A stretch of DNA of 64,000 bases. Source: Sphingomonadaceae bacterium (GTDB lineage Bacteria > Pseudomonadota > Alphaproteobacteria > Sphingomonadales > Sphingomonadaceae). The number at the start of each line of letters is the position of its first letter. Position 1 is the first letter of the stretch. The DNA is taken from positions 124,001 through 188,000 of the forward strand of contig JASBUR010000006.1 in NCBI GenBank assembly GCA_030147805.1. Reading direction: 5' to 3'. The notes beneath the pieces are model-generated. The model worked only from the letters and a program-made list of their open reading frames with translations. It made no database searches and was not told the DNA's origin. The translations under genes were made by a program, and so were the position numbers. Positions 53,528 through 63,466 of the stretch are shown here, in pieces.

Positions 53528-54025
53528 ATGCTGGGCGTGAAGGCAATGGTCGAGAAATGGTTCAACAGGTTCGGCGGGCGCGCCGATGCGGGGCGCGGGC
53601 GCGACGGCGTCGGCGATGAGGCGGCCGCGGCCGGCGCCCTCGACGCGCCGGCAGGCGCCGCGCCGGACGGCGACGCGCCGGGCGACGGCGCGCCGATCCT
53701 GGTGCCGGTCGCCGAGTTCGCGCTCGGCGAGGTGGTGCGCCACCGCTTCTTCCCGTTCCGCGGCGTCATCTTCGACGTCGACCCCGAATTCGCCAATACC
53801 GAGGAATGGTGGGAGGCGATTCCGGCCGAGGTGCGGCCGCGCAAGGACCAGCCCTTCTATCATCTGTTCGCCGAGAACGACGAATCGGCCTATGTCGCCT
53901 ATGTCAGCCAGCAGAATCTGCTGCCCGACGACAGCGGCCTGCCCGTGGCGCATCCGGCGGTCGGCGAGATGTTCGACCTCACCGACGACGGCAGCTACGT
54001 GCTGAAGCGCGGCCAGGCCAATTGA
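53528..54025 (+). CDS. hspQ: Heat shock protein HspQ (YccV-like)
   Basis: A 165-residue protein whose C-terminal two thirds match HspQ, a hemimethylated-DNA-binding-like fold: FALGEVVRHRFFPFRGVIFDVDPEFANTEEWW, then QPFYHLFAENDESAYVAYVSQQNLLPDDS. Between an N-terminal helix (VEKWFNRFGG) and this domain is an Ala/Gly/Asp-rich linker of about 40 residues not found in the short enterobacterial protein. HspQ modulates Lon proteolysis and is heat-induced in E. coli. ATG 53528 is used; ATG 53546 is also possible since neither has a strong Shine-Dalgarno. Confidence 0.85.
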   Translation: MLGVKAMVEKWFNRFGGRADAGRGRDGVGDEAAAAGALDAPAGAAPDGDAPGDGAPILVPVAEFALGEVVRHRFFPFRGVIFDVDPEFANTEEWWEAIPAEVRPRKDQPFYHLFAENDESAYVAYVSQQNLLPDDSGLPVAHPAVGEMFDLTDDGSYVLKRGQAN

Positions 54026-54071
54026 CCCGCGATCGGGCGGGCGCAGCAGCCGCTTTCCCCGCCGCGCGCGG

Positions 54072-54100
54072 TTGACATCAGCCGCGCCGTCTCATAGGTA
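54072..54100 (+). promoter_or_regulatory. Probable promoter of rplU-rpmA
   Basis: A consensus -35 hexamer TTGACA (54072-54077) is followed 17 bp later by TAGGTA (54095-54100), a weak -10. It lies about 80 bp upstream of the rplU start, leaving room for a 5' leader in which L21 autoregulation could act. Confidence 0.45.
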
Positions 54101-54179
54101 CGCCGCTCCCGCACGGCCGGCGCGTCAATGGCGCCTGTCCGACCGTGTCTGTTGATATTATCTGACTAAGGTTTCAGCC

Positions 54180-54665
54180 ATGTTCGCAGTGGTGCGCACG
54201 GGCGGCAAGCAGTATCGCATCGCCGCCGACCAGAAGATCCTCGTCGACCGCCTTCCCGGCGAGGCCGGCGATACCGTCACGCTCGACGTGCTGCTCACCG
54301 GCGAGGCCGGAGACCTGAAGAGCGAGGCCGGCCAGACCGTCACCGCCGAGATCGTCGCCCAGACCAAGGGCGACAAGATCATCGTCTTCAAGAAGAAGCG
54401 CCGGCACAACTACCGCCGCAAGAACGGCCATCGTCAGGATCACACGCTCCTGAAGATCGTCGCGATCGGCGGCGAGGCGCCGAAGAAGGCGACCGCGAAG
54501 AAGGCCGAAGCCGCGCCTGCGGTCGCCGCCGAGGCGCCTGCCGCCGAGCCGAAGGCTGCCGCGCCCAAGAAGGCCGCGGCGCCGAAGGCCGAGGCGGCGG
54601 CCGACGCCACCGAGAAGAAGATCGCGAAGCCGAAGGCCGCCAAGGCCAAGCCGGCCGCCGAGTAA
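54180..54665 (+). CDS. rplU: 50S ribosomal protein L21
   Basis: The first 100 residues are a standard L21: [20 protein letters not shown], then [20 protein letters not shown], which binds 23S rRNA in the large subunit. A tail of about 60 residues of Ala, Lys, Pro and Glu follows, making the protein 161 residues instead of about 103. Such tails are frequent in sphingomonad L21. It is followed after 15 bp by rpmA, the usual pair, with obgE a little downstream. Confidence 0.96.
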   Translation: MFAVVRTGGKQYRIAADQKILVDRLPGEAGDTVTLDVLLTGEAGDLKSEAGQTVTAEIVAQTKGDKIIVFKKKRRHNYRRKNGHRQDHTLLKIVAIGGEAPKKATAKKAEAAPAVAAEAPAAEPKAAAPKKAAAPKAEAAADATEKKIAKPKAAKAKPAAE

Positions 54666-54680
54666 GAGGAGCACGCAGCA

Positions 54681-54950
54681 ATGGCACATAAGAAAGCAGG
54701 CGGCTCGTCGCGCAACGGTCGTGATTCGGCCGGTCGTCGCCTCGGCGTGAAGAAGTTCGGCGGCCAGGACGTGGTCGGCGGCAACATCATCATCCGTCAG
54801 CGCGGCACCCGCGTGTACCCGGGCCGCAACGTCGGCATCGGCAAGGATCACACGCTGTTCGCGCTCACCGACGGCCGAGTCGTGTTCCACGACGGCAAGC
54901 TCGGCCGCAAATATGTCAGCGTCGACATGCTCGCGGTAGCAGCCGAATAG
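54681..54950 (+). CDS. rpmA: 50S ribosomal protein L27
   Basis: An 89-residue L27, placed near the peptidyl-transferase centre. It begins directly with [20 protein letters not shown], so there is no N-terminal propeptide of the Firmicutes type. [17 protein letters not shown] and [12 protein letters not shown] are conserved. Ribosome binding site GAGGAG lies upstream. It is cotranscribed with rplU and followed by two hairpins, the second a clear terminator. Confidence 0.97.
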   Translation: MAHKKAGGSSRNGRDSAGRRLGVKKFGGQDVVGGNIIIRQRGTRVYPGRNVGIGKDHTLFALTDGRVVFHDGKLGRKYVSVDMLAVAAE

Positions 54951-54965
54951 GCTTGGCGACGCCTT

Positions 54966-54988
54966 GAGGTCGCCGGGAAGGCGACCTC
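54966..54988 (+). terminator. First hairpin after rpmA
   Basis: A perfect 9-bp stem (54966-54974 with 54980-54988) with a GGGAA loop begins 15 bp after the rpmA stop. No T-run follows. It may protect the 3' end or aid pausing ahead of the strong terminator 22 bp downstream. Confidence 0.45.
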
Positions 54989-55010
54989 GCTGAAGTGTCC
55001 ACAATACACG

Positions 55011-55045
55011 GAGAGGGAGATGGGTCGCCATCTCCCTCTCTTTTT
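55011..55045 (+). terminator. Intrinsic terminator of rplU-rpmA
   Basis: A perfect 13-bp stem (55011-55023 with 55028-55040), GTCG loop and T5 run at 55041-55045 form a canonical Rho-independent terminator between rpmA and the GNAT gene. Confidence 0.88.
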
Positions 55046-55121
55046 GTCTCCCCTCCGGGCGTGGCGTCATGCGCGTGCAACGGCCGCCGTCCATGGACGG
55101 CCCGCGACTGGGAGACTGTCG

Positions 55122-55682
55122 ATGTTCATCCGTACCCGCCGCCTGTTCCTGCGTCCTGCCTGGGCCGAGGATGCGCGCGCCCTCCACGACGCGATCGCCA
55201 GCTGGGAGGTGGTCAAGAACCTGTCGCGCGCGCCCTGGCCCTACGGCCTGGCCGACGCCGAGGCGTTCACCCGCGGCCGCGTGCTCGAGCCCGGCGAGAC
55301 GTCGTTCCTGATCTTCGCGCGTACCGACGGCGATCCGGTGCTGGTCGGCAGCATCGGCTTCGGCCGCCGCTGCGCCTCCGACGACGATGCCGAGCTCGGC
55401 TACTGGATCGCGCGCGATCACTGGGGCCGCGGCTATGCGACCGAGGCCGGCCACGCGGTGGTCGAGCTGGCGTTCGACGGCCTGCGGCTGCCGGCGCTCA
55501 CCGCCGGCCACTTCGCCGACAATCCGGCGTCGGGCGCGGTGCTGCGCAAGCTCGGCTTCCGCGCCACCGGCGAGACGCGTACCGTGCCGTGCGCCGCGCG
55601 CGGCTGCGAGCTGCCGACGCCGCTCTACGCGCTCGCGCGCGACGAATGGGCGTGCCGAATGCCCTTCTGCCTCGCCGCCTAA
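55122..55682 (+). CDS. GNAT family N-acetyltransferase
   Basis: A 186-residue RimJ/RimL-like acetyltransferase. It begins FIRTRRLFLRPAWAEDA, has LVGSIGFGRR and the acetyl-CoA-binding pattern WIARDHWGRGYATEA, and ends with NPASGAVLRKLGFRATG. It acetylates an amine on a protein N-terminus or small molecule. ATG follows GGGAGA. It lies between the rpmA terminator and obgE, with about 100 bp before obgE. Confidence 0.88.
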   Translation: MFIRTRRLFLRPAWAEDARALHDAIASWEVVKNLSRAPWPYGLADAEAFTRGRVLEPGETSFLIFARTDGDPVLVGSIGFGRRCASDDDAELGYWIARDHWGRGYATEAGHAVVELAFDGLRLPALTAGHFADNPASGAVLRKLGFRATGETRTVPCAARGCELPTPLYALARDEWACRMPFCLAA

Positions 55683-55725
55683 CGCCCGCCGCGCCGGAAC
55701 CATCGCCGACCGGACGTCATTGTGA

Positions 55726-57919
<2,194 letters not shown>

Positions 57920-57923
<4 letters not shown>

Positions 57924-59182
57924 CCGACGCCGAGGCGCTGATCGAGACCATGGGGCGCGACGCGCGCGACGCGGCGACGCGGCTCGCCGCGACGCCGACG
58001 GCGGTGAAGGCCGGCGCGCTGCGCGCCGCCGCCGCCGCGATGCGCGACCGGCAAGGCGCAATCCTCGCCGCCAACGCGACCGACATGGCGAACGGCGCGG
58101 CGAACGGCCTGTCGCCCGCGATGCTCGACCGGCTGCGGCTCGACCCGGCGCGCGTCGAGGGCGTCGCCGCGGCGCTCGAGGCCGTCGCCGCCCTCCCCGA
58201 CCCCGTCGGCGAGATCATCAAGGCGTGGACGCAGCCCAACGGCCTGCGCTTCGAACGCGTGCGCGTGCCGCTCGGCGTCGTCGGCATCGTCTATGAAAGC
58301 CGCCCCAACGTCACCGCCGATGCCGGCGCGCTCTGCCTCATGGCGGGCAATGCCTGCATCCTGCGCGGCGGCTCCGAAGCGATCGAGAGCAGCCGCGCCA
58401 TCCATGCCGCGCTGCTCGACGGGCTGCGCGCCGCCGGCCTGCCCGAGACGGCGATCCAGCTGGTGCCCACCCCCGATCGCGCGGCCGTCGGCGCGATGCT
58501 CGGTGCCGCCGGCCTGATCGACATCATCATCCCGCGCGGCGGCAAGAGTCTCGTCGCGCGCGTCCAGGCCGAGGCCCGCGTGCCGGTGCTCGCGCATCTC
58601 GACGGCATCAACCACGTCTATATCGACAAGGCGGCCGACCCGGCGAAGGCGCGCGCCATCGCGGTCAACGCCAAGCTGCGACGCACCGGCGTGTGCGGTG
58701 CGATGGAGACGCTGCTGATCGATCGGGCGGCACCCGAGCGCGTCGCGAAGGACGTGGTCGCCGCGCTGCTCGATGGCGGCTGCGAGCTGCGCGTGACGCC
58801 CGAGCTGCTGCCCTTCGACGCGCGCCTGCTCGCCGCCGATGCCGAGGACTGGGACACCGAATATCTCGATGCCGTCCTCTCGGTCGCGCGCGTCGACGGC
58901 GTCGACGGCGCGATGGCGCATATCGCGCGTCACGGCTCGCACCATACCGACGCGATCGTCACCGAGGACGCCGCGACGGCCGAGACGTTCCTCGCCGGCG
59001 TCGACAGCGCCATCGTCCTGCACAACGCCTCGACACAGTTCGCCGACGGCGGCGAGTTCGGCTTCGGCGCCGAAATCGGCATCTCCACCGGCCGCCTCCA
59101 CGCCCGCGGCCCCGTCGCGCTCGAAGGGCTCACCACCTACAAGACGCTGGTGCGCGGCAGCGGGCAGGTGCGGCCGGGCTAG
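57920..59182 (+). CDS. proA: Gamma-glutamyl phosphate reductase
   Basis: A 420-residue member of the aldehyde-dehydrogenase superfamily, reducing gamma-glutamyl phosphate to glutamate semialdehyde. VPLGVVGIVYESRPNVT, GNACILRGGSEA, IPRGGKSLV and the catalytic Cys in NAKLRRTGVCGAMETL are all present, and the C-terminus has GRLHARGPVALEGLTTYK. It begins in the ATGA overlap with proB and ends 3 bp before an MFS gene. Confidence 0.96.
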
Positions 59183-59185
59183 CGC

Positions 59186-60361
59186 ATGACGATGCCGCCA
59201 CCGAAAGGGCGCAGCCTGGCGCTGGCGCTCATCGTGGCGAGCACGCTGCTCGGGCTGATGGGCACCGACCTCGTGCTGCCCGCGGTGCCCTCGCTGCCCG
59301 AGGCGCTCGGCGGCAGCACCGCGGCGGCGCAGCTCGTGCTCGCCGCCTATGTCGCCGGCACCGCAATCGGGCTGCTGGCCTTCGGCGCGCTCGGCGACCG
59401 CGTCGGGACGCGCGCGCTGCTGATCGCGTCGCTGCTGCTCACCGGCCTCGTCTCGTTCGCCTGCGCCGCGTCGACCGACATCGCCACGCTCATCGCGCTG
59501 CGCGCCGTCCAGGGCCCGGTCGCCTCGGGGCCGGCGGTGTTCGCGCCGGCGATCGTCAAGGCGCTGTTCGACGAGGCCGGCGCGGTCCGCGCCATCGGGC
59601 TGCTCGGCAGCATCGAATCGCTGGCGCCGGCGCTGGCGCCGATCCTCGGCGTCTGGCTGCTCGCGCTGGGCGGTTGGGACCTGTCGTTCGAGCTGATCGG
59701 CGGGCTCGCCGTCCTGCTCGCCATCGCCTTCGCGCTCTTTCCCGCGCTGCCGCAGGCGGCGCGCCGGCCCAGCGGCAGCTACCGCCGGCTGCTCGGCGAC
59801 CCCGTCTACCTGCGCTATGCGCTCAGCCACGCGCTGACGCTCGGCGGGCTGCTGGTGTTCGTGTTCGGCGCGCCGGCGGCGATCGTGCGCGGCATGGGCG
59901 GCGCGCTGTCGAGCTTCATCGTCATGCAGATCTGCGGCATCGCGACCTTCATCGTCGCGGCCAATCTGGCCGGCACCCTCGCCGCCCGGCGCGGCGCGGA
60001 GCGGATGATCGCGATCGGTACCGCGACCTGCGCCGCCGGCGCCCTCGCCATCCTCGCCTATTTGCTCGCCGGCGGTGGCGACATGTGGATCATCACCGCG
60101 CTGTTCGTGCCGATGAACCTCGGCCTCGGCCTGCGCGGCCCGCCGGGCTTCTTCCGCGCGGTGATCGCGTCGCACGGCGACGATGCGCGTGGCGCGGCGC
60201 TGGTCATCCTCGGCGTCGTCGGCGCCACGGCGCTCGGCACCGCGGCGGTAGCGCCCTTCGTGGAGCAGGGCCTCACAGCGCCGGCGCTCGCCGCTACGGG
60301 CATCGAGATCGGCGCGCTGCTATTCCTGCTGCTGCCCCGGCTTTCCGAACAGCGCAATTGA
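59186..60361 (+). CDS. MFS transporter, Bcr/CflA-like
   Basis: A 391-residue permease with about 12 membrane segments. The N-terminal LMGTDLVLPAVPSLPEALG and the first loop GALGDRVGTRALL resemble drug-efflux MFS proteins of the Bcr/CflA group. It starts 3 bp after proA, so it is probably cotranscribed with obgE-proB-proA, an addition to the standard gene order. A link to proline or to amino-acid export is possible but not shown. Confidence 0.85.
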   Translation: MTMPPPKGRSLALALIVASTLLGLMGTDLVLPAVPSLPEALGGSTAAAQLVLAAYVAGTAIGLLAFGALGDRVGTRALLIASLLLTGLVSFACAASTDIATLIALRAVQGPVASGPAVFAPAIVKALFDEAGAVRAIGLLGSIESLAPALAPILGVWLLALGGWDLSFELIGGLAVLLAIAFALFPALPQAARRPSGSYRRLLGDPVYLRYALSHALTLGGLLVFVFGAPAAIVRGMGGALSSFIVMQICGIATFIVAANLAGTLAARRGAERMIAIGTATCAAGALAILAYLLAGGGDMWIITALFVPMNLGLGLRGPPGFFRAVIASHGDDARGAALVILGVVGATALGTAAVAPFVEQGLTAPALAATGIEIGALLFLLLPRLSEQRN

Positions 60362-60368
60362 TGCCGAT

Positions 60369-60385
60369 TGTATACATGTGATACA
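60369..60385. promoter_or_regulatory. Dyad before the toxin-antitoxin pair
   Basis: TGTAT (60369-60373) and ATACA (60381-60385) form an inverted repeat with a 7-bp spacer, about 20 bp upstream of the antitoxin start. A ribbon-helix-helix antitoxin typically represses its own promoter through such sites. It is also a locally AT-rich stretch suited to a promoter. Confidence 0.45.
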
Positions 60386-60404
60386 TCCGAGTTGGAGGTC
60401 GCTC

Positions 60405-60656
60405 ATGTCGCAAGTCGTTACCGCCCGCGTCGATGCGGAAACCGCCGCCAAGCTCGACAGGCTGGCCGAGAATTATGAGCGAACCCGCTCCTGGATGGTG
60501 GCGCGCGCCATCAAACGCTATGCCGACGAAGGCTGCGCTTACCTCGATTTCGTTCAGGAAGGCATCGACGCCGTTGCGCGGGGTGAGGTCGTGAGCCACG
60601 AAGAAATCGAAAGCGAATTCGCCGACCTCGTAGCTAGGCGCAAGTCAGCGGCGTGA
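60405..60656 (+). CDS. Ribbon-helix-helix antitoxin
   Basis: An 83-residue CopG/RHH-type protein. The N-terminal strand QVVTARVDAETAAKLDRLAE and helix YERTRSWMVARAIKRYADE form the DNA-binding dimer, and the acidic C-terminus (SHEEIESEFADLV) should wrap the toxin. GGAGG lies 6 bp before the ATG at 60405. The next gene begins inside its stop codon, the usual antitoxin-first arrangement of ParD/RelB-type systems. Confidence 0.85.
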   Translation: MSQVVTARVDAETAAKLDRLAENYERTRSWMVARAIKRYADEGCAYLDFVQEGIDAVARGEVVSHEEIESEFADLVARRKSAA

Positions 60657-60934
60657 GTCACCTCAGGTGGTCGGTACCCGCGCGTGCAGATCTGCGCCGC
60701 ATTCGATCCTTCCTCGAACCGCGCGATCCCGACGCTGCCGCGCATGTCATCGGCGCCATCATCGACCGTGTCGAGCAGCTGCGGAATTTTCCGTTCAGCG
60801 GCCCGCCGCTGGAAATCGCCGCAAGTCGCAAGCTGACCGTCGGCGGCTTTCCCTACGTCATCCTCTATGCCGTCACCGATCGCGTCGTTACCATCCTGCG
60901 CGTCCACCACGCTGCAGAAGATTGGCAGGCCTGA
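60653..60934 (+). CDS. RelE/ParE family toxin
   Basis: A 93-residue toxin of the RelE/ParE fold. It starts LRWSVPARADLRRIRSFLE, then helix VEQLRNFPFSG, and ends VGGFPYVILYAVTDRVVTILRVHHAAEDW. The pattern PYVILY and HHAAEDW resembles ParE-like gyrase poisons as well as RelE-type mRNA interferases, so the target is undecided. The GTG start overlaps the antitoxin stop (GTGA). The stop lies 3 bp before nadD, so the pair sits inside a housekeeping transcript. Confidence 0.85.
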   Translation: MSHLRWSVPARADLRRIRSFLEPRDPDAAAHVIGAIIDRVEQLRNFPFSGPPLEIAASRKLTVGGFPYVILYAVTDRVVTILRVHHAAEDWQA

Positions 60935-60937
60935 CGC

Positions 60938-61531
60938 ATGAATCGCATCGGCTTGCTCGGCGGCTCGTTCAATCCGGCGCACGACGGCCATCGCCACATC
61001 AGCCTCGAGGCGATGCGGCGGCTCGGCCTCGACGAAATCTGGTGGCTGGTCAGCCCGCAGAATCCGCTGAAGGAGGCGGACGGCATGGCGCCGCTGGCAG
61101 CACGGCTCGCGTCGGCGAAGGCCGCGGCGCGTCATCCGCGCATCCGGCCGATGGCGATCGAAGCGAAGCTCGGCACCGCCTATACCGTCGAAACCATCGC
61201 TGCGCTGCAACGACGCTACCCCGACAAGCGTTTCATCTGGGTGATGGGTGCCGACAATCTCGTGCAATTCCACCGCTGGCGCGCCTGGCGGCGGCTGGCG
61301 CGGTCGGTGCCGATTGCGGTCATGGCGCGCCCGCACTACATTGGCGGCGCGCTTTTCGCTCCGGCGATGGCGTGGCTTCGGCGGTTCCGCCGCCGTGGCG
61401 CGGACGCGAAGCACTGGACGAGGTGGGAGCTGCCGGCGATCGTTTTCCTGAACATCAGATTGTCGCCACAGTCAGCCACCGCGATCCGCCGCCGCGATCC
61501 GCGTTGGGCGGAACGGCTGAACCGGCCCTGA
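60938..61531 (+). CDS. nadD: Nicotinate-nucleotide adenylyltransferase
   Basis: A 197-residue nucleotidyltransferase making nicotinic acid adenine dinucleotide in NAD synthesis. The signature GGSFNPAHDGHRHIS (9-23) holds the HxGH-type motif, WLVSPQNPLK binds the nucleotide, and the C-terminal LSPQSATAIRRR corresponds to the ISxTxxR ATP-binding motif. It is followed by rsfS after 17 bp, the usual arrangement. Confidence 0.94.
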   Translation: MNRIGLLGGSFNPAHDGHRHISLEAMRRLGLDEIWWLVSPQNPLKEADGMAPLAARLASAKAAARHPRIRPMAIEAKLGTAYTVETIAALQRRYPDKRFIWVMGADNLVQFHRWRAWRRLARSVPIAVMARPHYIGGALFAPAMAWLRRFRRRGADAKHWTRWELPAIVFLNIRLSPQSATAIRRRDPRWAERLNRP

Positions 61532-61548
61532 TGAGAAGGATATAGCGC

Positions 61549-61959
61549 TTGCCAGCCCCCCAGGTGACCCCGCCCGGCACCGCCCCGACCGACGAAGACC
61601 CCGCGGTTACCGCCATTCACGAGCTTATCCTCCGCTCGCTCGACGACGACCAGGCCGTCGAGGTCACGACGATCCCGCTCAAGGGCAAGACCGCGATCGC
61701 CGACCACATGGTGATCGCCTCGGGTCGTTCGACGCGCCAGGTCGCCTCGATGGCCGACAAGCTCGCTCGCCGGATCAAGGAAGAGCTTGGCCGCAGCGTC
61801 AAGATCGAGGGGCTGCCGACCGCCGACTGGGTCCTCATCGACGCGCAGGACGTCATCGTCCACCTGTTCCGCCCCGAGGTTCGCAGCTTCTACAATCTCG
61901 AGAAGATGTGGGCGTTCGATGGCGACGGCGCCCCGCTGCGCCCCGGCGCCGCCGCCTAG
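61549..61959 (+). CDS. rsfS: Ribosomal silencing factor RsfS (Iojap family)
   Basis: A 136-residue protein that binds L14 and prevents subunit joining when nutrients are short. The domain begins at HELILRSLDDDQAVEVTTIPL and includes ADHMVIASGRSTRQV and ADWVLIDAQDVIVHLF, followed by YNLEKMW. The start appears to be TTG at 61549, 8 bp after AGAAGGA; no ATG precedes the domain in frame. Confidence 0.93.
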   Translation: MPAPQVTPPGTAPTDEDPAVTAIHELILRSLDDDQAVEVTTIPLKGKTAIADHMVIASGRSTRQVASMADKLARRIKEELGRSVKIEGLPTADWVLIDAQDVIVHLFRPEVRSFYNLEKMWAFDGDGAPLRPGAAA

Positions 61960-61971
61960 CCGCGGCAGCCG

Positions 61972-62397
61972 GTGCGCCTCCACATCGTCGCGCGCGGCCG
62001 CATCGGGCGCAGTCCCGAGGCCGAGCTCGTCGACCGCTATCTCAAGCGCATCGCCTGGCCGACCGCCGTCACCGAGCTGCCCGACGCCGGCCCGGCCAGG
62101 CTCCCCGAGCCGCCGACGCCGTTCGTCACCATCGTCCTCGACGAGCGCGGCAAGCCGCTGGCGTCGCGCGAGTTCGCCGATCGTCTCGACCGCTGGCGCG
62201 ATGCCGGCATGCGCGAGGCGCGCTTCTGGATCGGCGCCGCCGACGGCCATGACGACGCGCTTCGCGACCGCGCCGACCTGCTGCTGAGCTTTGGTGCCGC
62301 CACCTGGCCGCACATGCTCGCCCGGGCGATGCTCGCCGAGCAGCTCTACCGCGCCACCGCGATCCTCGCTAATCATCCCTATCATCGGGAGGGGTGA
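61972..62397 (+). CDS. rlmH: 23S rRNA pseudouridine-1915 N3-methyltransferase RlmH
   Basis: A 141-residue SPOUT methyltransferase. It has VTIVLDERGKPLASREFA, RFWIGAADGHDDAL (the SAM-binding knot) and a C-terminal AEQLYRATAILANHPYHRE, which is nearly invariant in the family. It methylates pseudouridine 1915 in helix 69 of 23S rRNA. The start is GTG at 61972. It lies 12 bp after rsfS and is followed at once by the EnvC-like gene. Confidence 0.95.
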   Translation: MRLHIVARGRIGRSPEAELVDRYLKRIAWPTAVTELPDAGPARLPEPPTPFVTIVLDERGKPLASREFADRLDRWRDAGMREARFWIGAADGHDDALRDRADLLLSFGAATWPHMLARAMLAEQLYRATAILANHPYHREG

Positions 62398-62398
62398 G

Positions 62399-63379
62399 AT
62401 GCGGACTCGCGTCGCGATCGCCGCGGCACTGGCGTTCGGCGGGCTGGGCGGCGCCGCGCCCGTCGACCTGCGCAGCCGCCAGGCGCAGCTCGACGAGACC
62501 GAGGCGGAGCGACGCGCCACGGCCACCGCGATCGAGCTGATCACCGCGCGCATCGAGCGCAACGAGGCGGCCGCCGACGAGCTGCGCCGCCGCATCGCCT
62601 ATCTCGACGAAGTGCGCCGCGGCCAGCGCGCGCAGCTCGCCGAACGGCAGGACGAGGTGCTGCACCTGCTTGCCGCGCTGCAGACGCTGTCGCGCCGCCC
62701 GCCGGCGCTGCTTCTCGCGCAGCCGCAGAGCGCGATCGACGCGGCGCGCGTCAGCCTGCTGCTCGAAACGCTTCGCCCGCAGCTGCGGCTGCGCACCGCG
62801 CGGCTGCGCGACCAGATCGACCGCACTGCCGAGACCCGCCGCCGGCTCGCGGCCGAGCGCGCCCGGCTGGGCAGCGTCCAAGCGGCGCTCGCCGGCGACG
62901 TCCGCCGCCTCCAGGCCGAGGGCACGAGGCTGGCGATGCGCGCCCGGACGCTGCGCGAGCTCGTCGATGGCCTGACCCGCCGGACCGAGCGTATCCTGCC
63001 GCGCCTGGCGCTGCTGACCCCCGCCGAGGGGCGCCTGACCGCGCGCTTCGGCGCCCCCAATGCCGTCGGCGTGCCGGCGCAGGGACTGTCGTGGCGGACC
63101 GCGCCGAACGCGCTCGTGGTCGCCCCCGCCGACGGCCGCGTCGCCTTCACCGGGCCGTTCGGCAATTATGGCCGCATCGTCATCATCGAGCATGGCGATG
63201 GCGTGCTGTCGCTGCTGTCGGGGCTCGGCGGCGCGCGCGTCGTCGCCGGACAGCGCGTGCGCGGCGGCGGCATCGTCGGGATGATGGGCGAGCGTAATCC
63301 GGTCCTCTACCTCGAGGTCCGCTCGGGCGGCGCCCCGATCGATCCGCAGCCCTGGCTGCGCAAATCGTCGCAAGGATAG
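62399..63379 (+). CDS. Murein hydrolase activator, EnvC-like degenerate LytM protein
   Basis: A 326-residue exported protein: an N-terminal signal (VAIAAALAFGGLGGAAP), about 190 residues of charged coiled coil (RSRQAQLDETEAERR to LVDGLTRRTERI), then a LytM/M23 domain. The zinc-binding HxxxD and HxH residues of active endopeptidases are not seen (GLSWRTAPNALVV, VIIEHGDGVLSLLSG), so it is probably an amidase activator like EnvC rather than an enzyme. It starts one base after the rlmH stop, with GGGAGGGG as ribosome binding site. The C-terminal IDPQPWLR matches EnvC. Confidence 0.88.
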   Translation: MRTRVAIAAALAFGGLGGAAPVDLRSRQAQLDETEAERRATATAIELITARIERNEAAADELRRRIAYLDEVRRGQRAQLAERQDEVLHLLAALQTLSRRPPALLLAQPQSAIDAARVSLLLETLRPQLRLRTARLRDQIDRTAETRRRLAAERARLGSVQAALAGDVRRLQAEGTRLAMRARTLRELVDGLTRRTERILPRLALLTPAEGRLTARFGAPNAVGVPAQGLSWRTAPNALVVAPADGRVAFTGPFGNYGRIVIIEHGDGVLSLLSGLGGARVVAGQRVRGGGIVGMMGERNPVLYLEVRSGGAPIDPQPWLRKSSQG

Positions 63380-63466
63380 GCCCGCGGAGCCCGATTGTCG
63401 CATCCGCCCTCGCAGAACAGCCGAAGCGTGCTATGTTTGCCGGGTACGAGGAAGGGTTTGCTTGAT

